Shown here in pieces: positions 10,474 to 20,172 of a stretch of DNA of 64,000 nt. Within the stretch, counting starts at the first letter, position 1. Every line of letters begins with the position of its first letter. The notes under the pieces were generated by a model. It searched no databases. It saw only the letters and a program-made list of their open reading frames with translations, and was not told the origin of the DNA. Position numbers and translations under genes: made by a program. The stretch spans positions 3,133,137 to 3,197,136 of the forward strand of contig NZ_CP021106.3 of the NCBI RefSeq assembly GCF_000355765.4. The letters run 5' to 3'. The DNA is from Nitrosospira lacus. Its GTDB lineage: Bacteria; Pseudomonadota; Gammaproteobacteria; Burkholderiales; Nitrosomonadaceae.

Positions 10474-13041
10474 CTAACCTGCGAAAACCCGCTTGGTAAT
10501 GTACCCAAGCGCTTCCTCCACCTGATCAACAAGAATGAGGCATAGCTCGCCCGCTTTCAGGCTGGCAAAGGCGGTATCGATGGCCATGAACTCGCCGCGA
10601 ATTTCCTTGACGTCCCGCGTGCGCTTCGCATTCTCCAGACCTTGCCGCAACAGGCCAAGCACTTCTCCATCGGCGCGGCCACGCTGGCATTGATCCTGAT
10701 AAAGCACCACCTCGTCGAAGGCGTCGCCAAGAATCTCGGTTTGCTGACGGATATCTTCGTCGCGACGGTCTCCCGCGCCGCTAATGACGACCGAGCGTCG
10801 CTTGGCTGGCATGCTATCGATGGCATGCACAAGTGCCCGGATGGCATCGGCATTGTGGCCATAGTCGGCAATGAGTGTGGCACCACGGTGACTGAAGAGA
10901 TTGAAACGGCCTGGTGCGGTTTGCATGTTGCTGACAAAAGCGGCCAAACCGGCACGGATAACCTCCCAATCCAGCCCAAGCGCCCAACCTGCCCCCGCGG
11001 CAGCCATCGCATTATCGATCTGGAATGCAATAGTGCCATTCTGCGTGACAGGAACCCCACCCAGCGGGATCCGGTGTTCGGCATCGGCGTCCGAAGCAAC
11101 AATCGAATCACCCTCGAGATAGATGACACGCTTGCCTTGTGCCCGGTGTTTGATAATTACCGGATTTTCGGGATTGCGGGCAAAAAACGTCACTGAGCCA
11201 GGGCAATGGGCTGCCATGCCAGCCACCAGAGGATCGGCTGCGTTGAGTACGGCGATGCCTGTACCCGGTGTCACGTTTTGCACAATGACTCTTTTGACAG
11301 CGGTCAAATCCTCCACCGTATTGATATACGAGAGACCCAGGTGATCGCCCATGCCGATGTTGGTCACCACTGCCACATTGCAGCGATCGAACCCCAGTCC
11401 CTCGCGCAATAGACCACCACGCGCTGTCTCGAATACTGCAGCATCAACGTCAGGATGGAGCAGCACTTTTTTTGCGCTCTTCGGGCCGCTGCAATCGCCG
11501 GTATCGATACGCTGACCATCGATGTAAACACCGTCGGTACTGGTCATGCCAACACGCAGGCCTTGATAATCCAGGATATTGGCGATCATGCGAACGGTGG
11601 TGGTCTTTCCGTTGGTACCACTCACGGCAACAACCGGGATGCGTGCATCATCGCCATCCTTGAACATGTTGGCGATGATTGCTTCTCCCACCGCGCGTGC
11701 CTTGCCGTACGAAGGCTGCAAATGCATACGAAGACCCGGGGCAGCATTAATCTCGATGACGGCGCCTTGTTCTTCCAGCGGATTCGACACACTATTGCAA
11801 ACAACATCGATGCCGCAGATGTCCAGACCGATCATTTGCGCGGCGGCTTCCACGCGCGCGGCAAGCTCGGGATGAACATCATCCGTCACATCGGTAGCCG
11901 TTCCGCCAGTCGAAAGATTGGCGTTATTCCGGAGGAAAACGCGAGTGCCCTCAGGCGGCACGGATTCCGCCGACAGGCCCTTGGTGGCAAGGTGGGCAAG
12001 CGCAATTTCATCGAGGTGGATTTTTGTCAGCAAGTTCGCGTGACCCTCGCCGCGTCGCGGATCACTATTGAGCTGTTCCACCAACTGTCCAATACTGTGC
12101 GTGCCATCACCCATAACTTCGGGCGGGTCGCGCCGCGCAGCCGCTATCAGTTTATTGCCGACAACGAGCATCCGATAGTCGTGACCCGGAATATAACGCT
12201 CCACCAGTACCTCGCCGCTAATTTCCGCCGCTATCGCGTAGGCCGCTTGCACCTGCTCCCGGCTGGTAAGATTCACACCTACGCCCTTTCCCTGATTGCC
12301 ATCCTGCGGCTTGACGACCACCGCCCCCCCGATCTCGCAAGCGGCGCTCCAGGCATCCTCCGCATTCCTTACAGGCCGGCCAGAGGGAACAGGAATACCG
12401 GCGGCGCTGAGCAGCGTCCGGGTCAACTCCTTATCCTGCGCAACCGACTCGGCCACGGCCCCCGTCAGACCGGTTTCAGCGGCTTGGATACGCCGCTGCT
12501 TACTGCCCCAGCCAAATTGCACCATACTCCCGTCGGTCAAACGGCGAAAGGGGATGCCGCGTGCGACAGCGGCGCTGACAATTGCGCCCGTGCTCGGCCC
12601 GAGGCGTATTTCTTCGTTCAGTGCGCGCAAACGGCCCACCGCATCGCCCAAGTCGAAGGCAGTATCCTCGGCCGCCGCACGGCACAGGATTTGTGAGAGT
12701 TCGGCGGCGAGTCTGCCTACCGCCTCTTCGCTGTACTCGACAACTACCTGATAAATGCCGGTTTCCAGCGTCTCCATGGTGTGGCTAAAAGTCACCGGGC
12801 ACCCGGCTTGCACTTGCAGGCCAAGCATGCCGCGTTCGAATGCATGCGCCATGGTCAAAGTGCCATGATAGGCTGGCCGGAGCAGATCGACTTCCGGAAA
12901 TCGCTCCCGCAGCCGATCCAGAAATCCCGGTAGTCCGCCAGGATGGCACCCGGTTTCGCTGCAGGAAACAATGGCTTCTATCGCCGTATGGCGGCTCCAC
13001 AAATTGGGCCCGCGCAATGCGCGGATGCGTGATACTTTCAT
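10474..13041 (-). CDS. cphA: Cyanophycin synthetase CphA1-type
   Basis: Makes cyanophycin (multi-L-arginyl-poly-L-aspartate), an insoluble nitrogen, carbon and energy store, by ATP-driven alternate addition of Asp and Arg. From the ATG at 13041 it has 855 residues: an N-terminal domain opening MKVSRIRALRGPNLWSR, an ATP-grasp domain (about 220-470, with VVVKPQDGNQGKGVGVNL), and a complete Mur-ligase-like domain with P-loop SGTNGKTTTVRM and a C-terminal lobe containing IADYGHNADAI and GAGDRRDEDI. AGGAG before 13041 decides the start; an upstream extension would overlap cphA' by over 60 bases. It lies 16 bases after cphA' and is surely cotranscribed. Confidence 0.95.
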   Translation of the reverse strand: MKVSRIRALRGPNLWSRHTAIEAIVSCSETGCHPGGLPGFLDRLRERFPEVDLLRPAYHGTLTMAHAFERGMLGLQVQAGCPVTFSHTMETLETGIYQVVVEYSEEAVGRLAAELSQILCRAAAEDTAFDLGDAVGRLRALNEEIRLGPSTGAIVSAAVARGIPFRRLTDGSMVQFGWGSKQRRIQAAETGLTGAVAESVAQDKELTRTLLSAAGIPVPSGRPVRNAEDAWSAACEIGGAVVVKPQDGNQGKGVGVNLTSREQVQAAYAIAAEISGEVLVERYIPGHDYRMLVVGNKLIAAARRDPPEVMGDGTHSIGQLVEQLNSDPRRGEGHANLLTKIHLDEIALAHLATKGLSAESVPPEGTRVFLRNNANLSTGGTATDVTDDVHPELAARVEAAAQMIGLDICGIDVVCNSVSNPLEEQGAVIEINAAPGLRMHLQPSYGKARAVGEAIIANMFKDGDDARIPVVAVSGTNGKTTTVRMIANILDYQGLRVGMTSTDGVYIDGQRIDTGDCSGPKSAKKVLLHPDVDAAVFETARGGLLREGLGFDRCNVAVVTNIGMGDHLGLSYINTVEDLTAVKRVIVQNVTPGTGIAVLNAADPLVAGMAAHCPGSVTFFARNPENPVIIKHRAQGKRVIYLEGDSIVASDADAEHRIPLGGVPVTQNGTIAFQIDNAMAAAGAGWALGLDWEVIRAGLAAFVSNMQTAPGRFNLFSHRGATLIADYGHNADAIRALVHAIDSMPAKRRSVVISGAGDRRDEDIRQQTEILGDAFDEVVLYQDQCQRGRADGEVLGLLRQGLENAKRTRDVKEIRGEFMAIDTAFASLKAGELCLILVDQVEEALGYITKRVFAG

Positions 13042-13057
13042 TAACAGCTCTCCTGTT

Positions 13058-15397
13058 TTATTCATTCGGAAGTATTGATTCTGCAGCAAGTATTTTTCTG
13101 TCTTGAATGCCAGAAAAATTTTCAATTCCGCTACGTATGAGAGCAGGCGGGATTCCCAGCGCCCAGGCGGCGCCTACTGCAGCCAGTACATTCTCGATCT
13201 CGGGCGTTGCCTGTCCCCCTTGCGTAACGGGTATGTCAGCCAGCTTGGCCAGCGTTATTTCACTGGACCCGGTAACGAGCAGAATGTTGCCGTCACGAGT
13301 GATCACAGCCCGGTTGCTCTGTACATGCCCCACACTTTCCGTGCCACTTGTGCGATGCGTGGCGATGACTGGCAGCTCAGCGTCAAGGCTGAAGTAAATC
13401 ACCTCACCGTTACACAGCGCAGCCATCTCGACAAGCATCGGCTCCCTGGCATTCAGTATCGCCGCACCGGACGGCAGCACTACGTCCACCTGAGTGCGCA
13501 GCACATCGAAAACTTGTTTGGGTGTCGCGATATCGTGGCGGCCATAATGGCGGCTTACATCAACATTGGTAATGATGCCGACTCGACACCAATCATAAGC
13601 CAGACCCTCACCCAGAATACTGTCGCCGCCGTTCTCAAAAACCGCCGCTTCGATTGAACGATTCATCAGAATATTGTTGACCGACTTCCAATTGGCGTGA
13701 TCGCCCTTATGAACCTGCCTCGAGCCGAAATAAAATCCGTCGCCGCAAGCAAGCCCCGTATGCTGCCCTGTAAGCGCAAGCAACTGTGCGACAAGATGCG
13801 CTACGGTAGTTTTACCGTAACTGCCGGTGATTCCTACAACCGGAATACGGCCATCGTTATCATCTGGAAAGAGATGATTGACGATGGCTTTGCCCACCGG
13901 GCGAGGGGTACCCACGGCGGGTTTAATGTGCATCAGCAGGCCGGGGCCGGCGTTGACTTCGACAATGGCCCCACCTTGGCCGGCGAGTGGCTGCGAGATA
14001 TCCCTGGCAACAAGATCAATGCCGGCAATATCCAGTCCAACAATACGGGCTGCGAGTGAGGCGGCGGCGGCAATACTCGAATGCACCTCGTCAGTGACGT
14101 CGAAAGCATGATTGCCGTTACGCTGAATCAGGATTTCGAGTCCGGCGGGCGGTATCGAGTCAATGGTAAAGCCTTGACGGGCGATCTCCATTATGGTTAC
14201 GCCATCTATGCTGATCAGGTTGAGCGGATGATCCTCGGTTGCTCCACGGCGCGGATCGGAATTGATCTGGTGAGCGATCAACTCGCGGATGGTTGACTTG
14301 CCATCGCCGGTAACCGACACCGAGTCGCCCCGGTTCGCGGCGACAAGCCGGCCACCAACGACCAGCAAGCGATGTTCGGTGCCCGGAACAAAGCGTTCAA
14401 CCAGAACACCGCTACCTTGCGCCAAGGCTGCATGATAGGCCGGCTCGATCTCTTCGCGCGTAGTCAGTTCAATAAAGACTCCGCGCCCGTGGTTTCCGTC
14501 ACAGGGTTTGATGACGACCGGCAAACCGATGTCCTGCGCCGCCTCCCAGGCATCTTCGGCGCCATTGACGAGGCGGCCTTCAGGAACGGGAACCCCGCAG
14601 GAGCGGAGCAACGACTTGGTCAGATCCTTATCGCGCGAGATGCTTTCCGCAATCGCCGGGGTACGGTCGGTTTCGGCTGTCCAGATGCGCTGGCTGCGCG
14701 CACCATAGCCGAGCTGCACCAGATTGCCCTTGGCGAGGAGGCGGATGAAAGGAATGTTGCGGTTGGTGGCGGCCTCCACGATACATGCGGTTGATGGCCC
14801 AAGCCAGAGCGAATCGACCATATCGCGCAAGCGCTCGATGGTCTCCTTGACATCATAGGTAGGCTCGTTGCCGGCCGGCTGGTGCTCCATGGCAGCCAGC
14901 ACCAGCTCACGAGCCGCGAATAAGGCATTGCGCGCAATACCCTCATGCCAGGCGCTTACGGTAACCTTGTAAACACCGCGCCGCGAAGTTTCACGAGCCC
15001 TGCCGAAACCGCCGGACATACCCGCCAAGTTTTGCAATTCGAGCGTCACGTGTTCGAGAATGTGGCCTGGCCAAGTACCTTCCTTGAGCCGGCGGAGGAA
15101 GCCACCTCGTTCTCCATAGCTGCAGCGGTGTTCGATCAGCGAGGGAAGCCAGGAAGACAAACGTTCATAAAACCCTGGAATGGTATCGGATGGAAAATCT
15201 TCGAGCTTACCGATATCGACGATTGCCTCAAGGGCCGGACGGCAGGTCCAGATATTGGGCCCATTCAAATGCCGTATCTCGAGAAATTTAATATCCCATT
15301 TATCAACATGGTCAGTATGCGTACGCTTCTTATTCGGTTGGACCAGCATAGAATTGCGCAAGACGTGGATGGAAACTGGATTAAACGCGGTTCGCAT
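13058..15397 (-). CDS. cphA': Cyanophycin synthetase paralogue lacking the Mur-ligase C-terminal lobe
   Basis: Second cyanophycin synthetase-like protein, up to 779 residues, preceding cphA in one transcript. It keeps the N-terminal domain (FLEIRHLNGPNIWT), the ATP-grasp domain (VVIKPCDGNHGRGVFIEL) and the Mur-ligase centre with GITGSYGKTTVAHL, but stops right after the segment equivalent to residues near 690 of CphA, so the lobe with the DYGHN motif is absent. Such tandem cphA/cphA' pairs occur in other betaproteobacteria. The shorter protein could resemble cyanobacterial CphA2, which joins beta-Asp-Arg dipeptides, or be an accessory subunit (inference). The start is uncertain: ATGs at 15397 and 15349 both lack a clear ribosome site. 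Confidence 0.85.
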   Translation of the reverse strand: MRTAFNPVSIHVLRNSMLVQPNKKRTHTDHVDKWDIKFLEIRHLNGPNIWTCRPALEAIVDIGKLEDFPSDTIPGFYERLSSWLPSLIEHRCSYGERGGFLRRLKEGTWPGHILEHVTLELQNLAGMSGGFGRARETSRRGVYKVTVSAWHEGIARNALFAARELVLAAMEHQPAGNEPTYDVKETIERLRDMVDSLWLGPSTACIVEAATNRNIPFIRLLAKGNLVQLGYGARSQRIWTAETDRTPAIAESISRDKDLTKSLLRSCGVPVPEGRLVNGAEDAWEAAQDIGLPVVIKPCDGNHGRGVFIELTTREEIEPAYHAALAQGSGVLVERFVPGTEHRLLVVGGRLVAANRGDSVSVTGDGKSTIRELIAHQINSDPRRGATEDHPLNLISIDGVTIMEIARQGFTIDSIPPAGLEILIQRNGNHAFDVTDEVHSSIAAAASLAARIVGLDIAGIDLVARDISQPLAGQGGAIVEVNAGPGLLMHIKPAVGTPRPVGKAIVNHLFPDDNDGRIPVVGITGSYGKTTVAHLVAQLLALTGQHTGLACGDGFYFGSRQVHKGDHANWKSVNNILMNRSIEAAVFENGGDSILGEGLAYDWCRVGIITNVDVSRHYGRHDIATPKQVFDVLRTQVDVVLPSGAAILNAREPMLVEMAALCNGEVIYFSLDAELPVIATHRTSGTESVGHVQSNRAVITRDGNILLVTGSSEITLAKLADIPVTQGGQATPEIENVLAAVGAAWALGIPPALIRSGIENFSGIQDRKILAAESILPNE

Positions 15398-16002
15398 GAA
15401 ATGGTTTACAGCTTCAGTAAATTAATCCTGCGATACATCGATGGGTCCTGAAAAAATTCCGGATGATCATTCATATTGAATTCTTCCAGCCGTGCTTGGG
15501 ACAGGCTGTCATTCGACAGCCTGTCCGGTTTGCAGAATTGATTTATTGTTGGCTAATGCGACCCTCGTGCCGCATATCGTTTTGACAAGCTCAACTTCAC
15601 CATCTTGCTGGCCCAAATGCTGTCGAGAAAATTTGAATATTCCCTGGTGATATGGTTGCTTGCAGTTTATAAAGACTCAGGGATGACTTGGATGCAGTAC
15701 GCAAGCCAGCAGGTAAACAACGATCTAAGCATGCGTCATGCCAGCTCACTTTACTCTTATAAAACAATCGACTGACTAAAATGGCTTTATGAGATCAGGG
15801 TAAGAGTGTCGTCATTTATTGACACGGAATTATCAAGCCAATATCAACTAATTGAATTTTAAAGAATATTTTTTGTCTCCGGATGGAGACAGAGCGATAA
15901 TCGATCAAACAGGCGTTAGCAAAAGGACCAGATCGTGGTTCTTTCAAGCAATCCGGCCACCATCAATTATCGCCAGTTATGAGATTGGAATGCGACGGGC
16001 TG
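15398..16002. other. 605-base gap between DUF1854 gene and cphA'
   Basis: No convincing gene. It holds the leader of the cphA'-cphA pair and one perfect hairpin (15500-15525) without a T run. The rest is AT-rich with no recognised promoter, transposon end or RNA gene. It separates the exporter-DUF1854 pair from the synthetases, so these may be two transcripts. Confidence 0.5.
15500..15525. repeat. Perfect 11-base inverted repeat
   Basis: GACAGGCTGTC (15500-15510) pairs with GACAGCCTGTC (15515-15525) around the loop ATTC. No T run follows on either side, so it is not a typical terminator. It may be an mRNA-processing hairpin, a protein-binding site, or a repeated palindrome upstream of cphA'. 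Confidence 0.5.
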
Positions 16003-16476
16003 CTAGAGGAACCGATCCAGAAGCTTGCGGCTGTGAGAATCGAGTGCAAAACGATCTCGTATGAGGAACTGAATGCCGTGACTGTCCGCAATCAACAATG
16101 CCGGTGGGGTGAGGCGGCGAATATCTTCCTCGCCTTTGAGAACAAAGGATGTGCTGCCCCGATCCGTTTCCACCCGCCAGGTACTCGGCGTGACGAAACT
16201 CGATACGTCATTAATACACTTGATTTCGGGAATGAACTCGCGGCTGGCCAGGTCGGCCTCGACCAGCATACGCAGTCCATCCGGCAAATCGCTCAACCGG
16301 TCGATCCACGCCACCTCATGACCATGCTGACCGATCAGTGCAATGCCATAATCCGGGGCAGTGATCGGGAATGCGCGCACGGGAATGATCCCCTCGTGCG
16401 TCTCGCCATCCATTTCGGTAAGCACCAGCCGCCCGAAGGCATTCCGGCTTAGCTGGTAGTCAGGCTTATCGATCAT
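16003..16476 (-). CDS. DUF1854 protein associated with cyanophycin metabolism
   Basis: A 157-residue soluble protein with the DUF1854 layout, a family often found with cyanophycin synthetase genes and an exporter. Visible segments are LTEMDGETHEGIIPVRAFPI, HEVAWIDRLSDLP and DSHGIQFLIRDRFALDS; no catalytic motif is recognisable. Its ATG overlaps the TGA of the ABC exporter (ATGA), so the two are translationally coupled and probably act together. The role is unknown; regulation of the exporter or of cyanophycin turnover is possible (inference). Confidence 0.8.
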   Translation of the reverse strand: MIDKPDYQLSRNAFGRLVLTEMDGETHEGIIPVRAFPITAPDYGIALIGQHGHEVAWIDRLSDLPDGLRMLVEADLASREFIPEIKCINDVSSFVTPSTWRVETDRGSTSFVLKGEEDIRRLTPPALLIADSHGIQFLIRDRFALDSHSRKLLDRFL

Positions 16477-18818
16477 TCGCGTCCATCCTCGGTTTTGCGA
16501 TCAACATCCGGTCTGCGCAGGTCGTCCTCGGTATCGACGTTGCGTGCCTGCGCCTGGTAAAGGCTGTAATAATGACCTTCCTGCGCCATCAGCTGGGCAT
16601 GATTGCCAGTCTCGATGACGCTGCCACGGTCCAGCACGATCAGCCGGTTGGCATCGCGCAAGGTGGAAAGACGATGAGCGATGGCGATAGTTGTACGTCC
16701 ACGCACGAGATTTTCGAGTGCTCTCTGGATTTCTTTTTCGGTGGTGGTATCGACTGAGGAAGTGGCCTCATCAAGAATCAGAATACGGGGATCAATAAGT
16801 AGCGCACGGGCGATGGATATGCGCTGCCGTTCACCTCCGGAAAGAGCCTGTCCGCGCTCACCGACCAGAGAGTCGTAGCCATGTGGCAGACGCAGGATGA
16901 ACTCATGGGCATGGGCGGCACGAGCCGCGGCAACAACTTCCTCCCGCTTCGCATCCGGTTTACCGTAAGCAATGTTCTCGGCGATCGTTCCAAAAAACAG
17001 GAAAGGTTCCTGAAGCACCAGGCCGATGTGCTTTCGGTATTCGGCGACCGGCAGCGAACGGATGTCCACTCCATCCAGCAAAATTGCGCCTTCGGTGACA
17101 TCATAGAAACGGCAGATCAGGTTGACAAGTGTGCTCTTGCCCGAGCCGCTGTGCCCCACAAGGCCGATCATTTCGCCTGGCTCGATGGTGATGCTGATGT
17201 CTTGCGTCACGCTACGGGTACCATAACGGAATCCGACGCCACATAGCTCGATACGTCCGTTGACGACAGGCAGATGCAGGGGGTGTGCAGGCTCAGGAAC
17301 ACTGGAAACGTGATCGAGGATTTCGAAGATGCGTTTGGTGCCGGCCGCCGCTTTCTGCGTGAATGAGACAATGCGGCTCATCGAATCGAGGCGCAGATAG
17401 AAACGGCTGATATAAGCAAGAAAGGCCGTCAGCACGCCAACCGTAATCTCGTCTTTCGATACCTGCCAGATACCAAATACCCACACCACGAGCAACCCGA
17501 CTTCGGTCAGCAGGGTCACGGTGGGCGTGAACAACGACCACACTTTGTTCACCCGATCATTGATCTCCCGATTACGGTCGTTCGCTGCGCGAAAACGCGC
17601 CGCCTCGCGCTTCTCCTGCGCAAATGCCTTGACTACGCGTATGCCGGGGATGGTGTCGGCAAGCACGCTGGTGACTTCGGCCCAGACACGGTCAACCTTT
17701 TCAAATCCGTTGCGTAATCTATCGCGTACCAGATGGATCAGCCAGGCGATGATTGGCAGCGGCATCAGGGTTACCAGTGCGAGCCAGGGGTCGATCGAAA
17801 CCAGGATGATAATCGTCATTCCGATCATCAGCACGTCGGTAGCAAAATCCAGCAAATGCAGCGACAGAAAGATGTTGAGGCGATCGGTCTCCGAGCCAAT
17901 GCGCGCCATCAGATCGCCAGTGCGCTTTCCGCCGAAATAGGCGTGCGAGAGTTTGAGGAGGTGTTCGTAGGTGGCCGTGCGCAGATCGGCGCCGATGCGT
18001 TCGGAAACCCGCGCCAGCATGTAGGTTCGCGCCCAGCCCAGCCCCCACGCCATAATTGCGGCGCCGAGAAGACCGGTGAGATAAAACACGACAAGACCGG
18101 TATCGATCGGCTTGCCGTTCTGATAGGGAATCAGCACGTTATCCATCAGCGGCATGGTCATGTAGGGAGGTACCAGCGTCGCCGCCGTACTGCCCAGTGT
18201 CAGCAAAAAACCCGTAAGCAACTGCCATTTATAGGGTTTGGCAAAACGCCACAAACGAAACAGGGTCCAGGTCGAGGGCGGCCTATGTATTTCCGTTCTG
18301 CACGCCATGCACGCTTCGTCCCCTGGCAAGAGCGGAGCATCGAGTATCCGCTGGCATTTGGGGCATACACTATCCACGGATGGCTGCGGCGGCTCCCCGG
18401 TAAGCTGGTAATCCAGTTGCTCCGTAAAGTGTTCGATCAGGCGCCCGGCCAGAGTGTCGCCACCGAGGGTGTAGCGCCAGCAGGCAAATCGTGAATCCGC
18501 GTCGACAAGTTCGAGGCTACCAACGCCGGAATAATCATGATGAATCAGCTTCAGCCCAGGCTGGTAAACCCACTTCTGCCAAGCCGCACCTTCCTGATTC
18601 GTGCCTGGACTCGCCAATAGGCGCCGATTGGTCACAACCACCAACCCGGAAGCAAAATGAAGTTGCGCATCAAGATCGGTTTCCAGCCAGGCAAGCACCT
18701 TTTCTTCAGCGAAAAGCTGCGACTCAACCTGCGCAGCCCAGGCGGAAGGCAGCGTTGGCGACACAACGCGGGACAAGGCGCTGACGGAGGAAATAGAAGG
18801 AGACTCAAGGTCTGTCAT
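16473..18818 (-). CDS. Cyanophycin-associated ABC exporter with N-terminal zinc ribbon
   Basis: A 781-residue half-transporter. The N-terminal 150 residues form a soluble domain, then a zinc ribbon with Cys152, Cys155, Cys170 and Cys173 (CPKC...CMAC). A type-I exporter membrane domain of about six helices (190-480) follows, then a nucleotide-binding domain with Walker A GHSGSGKSTL, signature LSGGERQRIS and Walker B ILILDEATSS. As a half-transporter it should work as a homodimer in the inner membrane. The substrate is unknown; context next to DUF1854 and cphA suggests a link to cyanophycin or its dipeptides (inference). A short MSSQ frame ends over its start codon. Confidence 0.88.
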   Translation of the reverse strand: MTDLESPSISSVSALSRVVSPTLPSAWAAQVESQLFAEEKVLAWLETDLDAQLHFASGLVVVTNRRLLASPGTNQEGAAWQKWVYQPGLKLIHHDYSGVGSLELVDADSRFACWRYTLGGDTLAGRLIEHFTEQLDYQLTGEPPQPSVDSVCPKCQRILDAPLLPGDEACMACRTEIHRPPSTWTLFRLWRFAKPYKWQLLTGFLLTLGSTAATLVPPYMTMPLMDNVLIPYQNGKPIDTGLVVFYLTGLLGAAIMAWGLGWARTYMLARVSERIGADLRTATYEHLLKLSHAYFGGKRTGDLMARIGSETDRLNIFLSLHLLDFATDVLMIGMTIIILVSIDPWLALVTLMPLPIIAWLIHLVRDRLRNGFEKVDRVWAEVTSVLADTIPGIRVVKAFAQEKREAARFRAANDRNREINDRVNKVWSLFTPTVTLLTEVGLLVVWVFGIWQVSKDEITVGVLTAFLAYISRFYLRLDSMSRIVSFTQKAAAGTKRIFEILDHVSSVPEPAHPLHLPVVNGRIELCGVGFRYGTRSVTQDISITIEPGEMIGLVGHSGSGKSTLVNLICRFYDVTEGAILLDGVDIRSLPVAEYRKHIGLVLQEPFLFFGTIAENIAYGKPDAKREEVVAAARAAHAHEFILRLPHGYDSLVGERGQALSGGERQRISIARALLIDPRILILDEATSSVDTTTEKEIQRALENLVRGRTTIAIAHRLSTLRDANRLIVLDRGSVIETGNHAQLMAQEGHYYSLYQAQARNVDTEDDLRRPDVDRKTEDGRE

Positions 18819-18838
18819 CGTTGAAATTGACTGCTCAT
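18815..18838 (-). other. Seven-residue leader frame MSSQFQR overlapping the ABC exporter start
   Basis: ATG AGC AGT CAA begins a seven-codon frame whose TGA overlaps the exporter ATG (ATGA, 18815-18818). The first twelve bases of the element (18828-18839) match the repeat found before purB and at the fructokinase start. Coupled translation is possible but untested. Confidence 0.4.
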
Positions 18839-18839
18839 T
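18828..18839 (-). repeat. Short dispersed repeat, partial copy (before ABC exporter)
   Basis: Twelve bases, TGACTGCTCATT on the plus strand, identical to 2939-2950 and 56259-56270. The second half of the element is not conserved here. Confidence 0.45.
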
Positions 18840-18984
18840 TCAAAATCACGCTTGCGAACCGGTAAACAATTGCGCTGCATGCATTCATCGCACGCTCAAG
18901 CCGTTAAGAGTGATCTTCATGCAACTAAATACCGGGCATGGTATACCTTTGTCGGAGCATGTGAGTGTATTTGCATTCACATCC

Positions 18985-19887
18985 TCAAGCTTTACTTGAC
19001 GGTGGCGTTCTTGTTCCCAGGATAGCGCCAGCCGTCACGGCCCCCAACCCTGCCAACGCGAGTAAGGAGAGCGGTTCGCCGAGAAGAGGTACGGCGGCGA
19101 GCGCCGATATGACAGGTACAAAGGCCATCAGCAACGCGACCGTTTGGGAGCCAAGGCGATGCACCGCAAAAGTGTAGAACAGCATCGCGATGAAGACCAC
19201 CAGCACGCCCTGATATATTGCCTGAAGGGCGATTTCACCAGCGGGCGCCTGCCCAAGTGTACTGGGAAGAAACAACCACCAGACTGGCAGGTAAACGACG
19301 GCGCTACCCAATGTGGTGGCTACCGTCGCGGCAAGCGGCTGTATCGGATAGCGACCCAGCAGCAGGGTAAATATCGCCCACGAGGATGAGCCACAGAGAA
19401 AAAGGAGATCACCAAGAATCTGCGGACGAGTGAGTTGCGGACCGCGCGTGAATGAATCGGCTGCTGTCAATACGATACCGGCAAAAACAATGGCAAGCGC
19501 AATGCGTTGCCGCCCTAATGGTTTTTGCCCAAGCCATAGCCATGCAATGATGGCTGTCTCGAAAGGCAATGCGCCGGGCAACAGCACCGAAGCATGTGCA
19601 GCGGGCGTCATGCGAAAGGCCGCGTAAACGACAATCGCATATCCAATGCCGCCAAACAACGTAAACAGCATGATCACCTTGAGTGGCGGCAGTATTATTC
19701 GTGGTAGAAAGAAGACCGCGATCAGCGCGCCAACCCCAAAACGCAGCGACGTGATATCCCAGCTGGTAAGGGTGCCGATACCGCCATGACGCGTGACAAG
19801 AATGAAGCCAGTCCAGATGCATATAGTGACGAAAACCGCCATCCAGCCGCTTTGGGAATGTAACGCCGTATTCATGTATGCCGGCAC
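18985..19887 (-). CDS. EamA/DMT-family transporter
   Basis: Inner-membrane protein of 300 residues with about ten hydrophobic helices in two EamA repeats, typical of drug/metabolite transporters that export amino acids, nucleosides or similar small molecules. The first helix begins WMAVFVTICIWTGFILV. Start choice: the GTG at 19887 has AGG at a fitting distance, while the ATG at 19875 (MNTALHSQSG) lacks one; either is possible. The gene stands between the cyanophycin and ovothiol loci with gaps of over 160 bases, so no operon partner is evident. Substrate unknown. Confidence 0.85.
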   Translation of the reverse strand: MPAYMNTALHSQSGWMAVFVTICIWTGFILVTRHGGIGTLTSWDITSLRFGVGALIAVFFLPRIILPPLKVIMLFTLFGGIGYAIVVYAAFRMTPAAHASVLLPGALPFETAIIAWLWLGQKPLGRQRIALAIVFAGIVLTAADSFTRGPQLTRPQILGDLLFLCGSSSWAIFTLLLGRYPIQPLAATVATTLGSAVVYLPVWWLFLPSTLGQAPAGEIALQAIYQGVLVVFIAMLFYTFAVHRLGSQTVALLMAFVPVISALAAVPLLGEPLSLLALAGLGAVTAGAILGTRTPPSSKA

Positions 19888-20069
19888 GCAAGGACCTGAA
19901 ATTTAAAAACCATGACGGGGATGAGGTTCCGGGATCACGGTGCTTTTGCAGGACTTTATCGAGAATAACAATCTATGCCGCTGGGGCAAACCCAAATCCG
20001 GATAAGTCCGCAAGACGAAGCGCAAGCAAAAAAAAGTCATCACGACATGTATTGCACACTCCGCTCCAC

Positions 20070-20087
20070 TCAACTGCCGGACTTAGG
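20070..20087 (+). repeat. Short dispersed repeat, partial copy in plus orientation
   Basis: TCAACTGCCGGACTTAGG matches the second half of the element at 56243-56270 (minus strand) with two changes. It lies in the gap between the EamA and C-S lyase genes, with no plus-strand gene following. Confidence 0.4.
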
Positions 20088-20172
20088 ATGACAGGTAAGG
20101 AATATTTGCTGAAAATGGGATAAAGGGGACGTGGCGGCTTGGCAATAAATATAGACTTGCAGGAATATCCCC

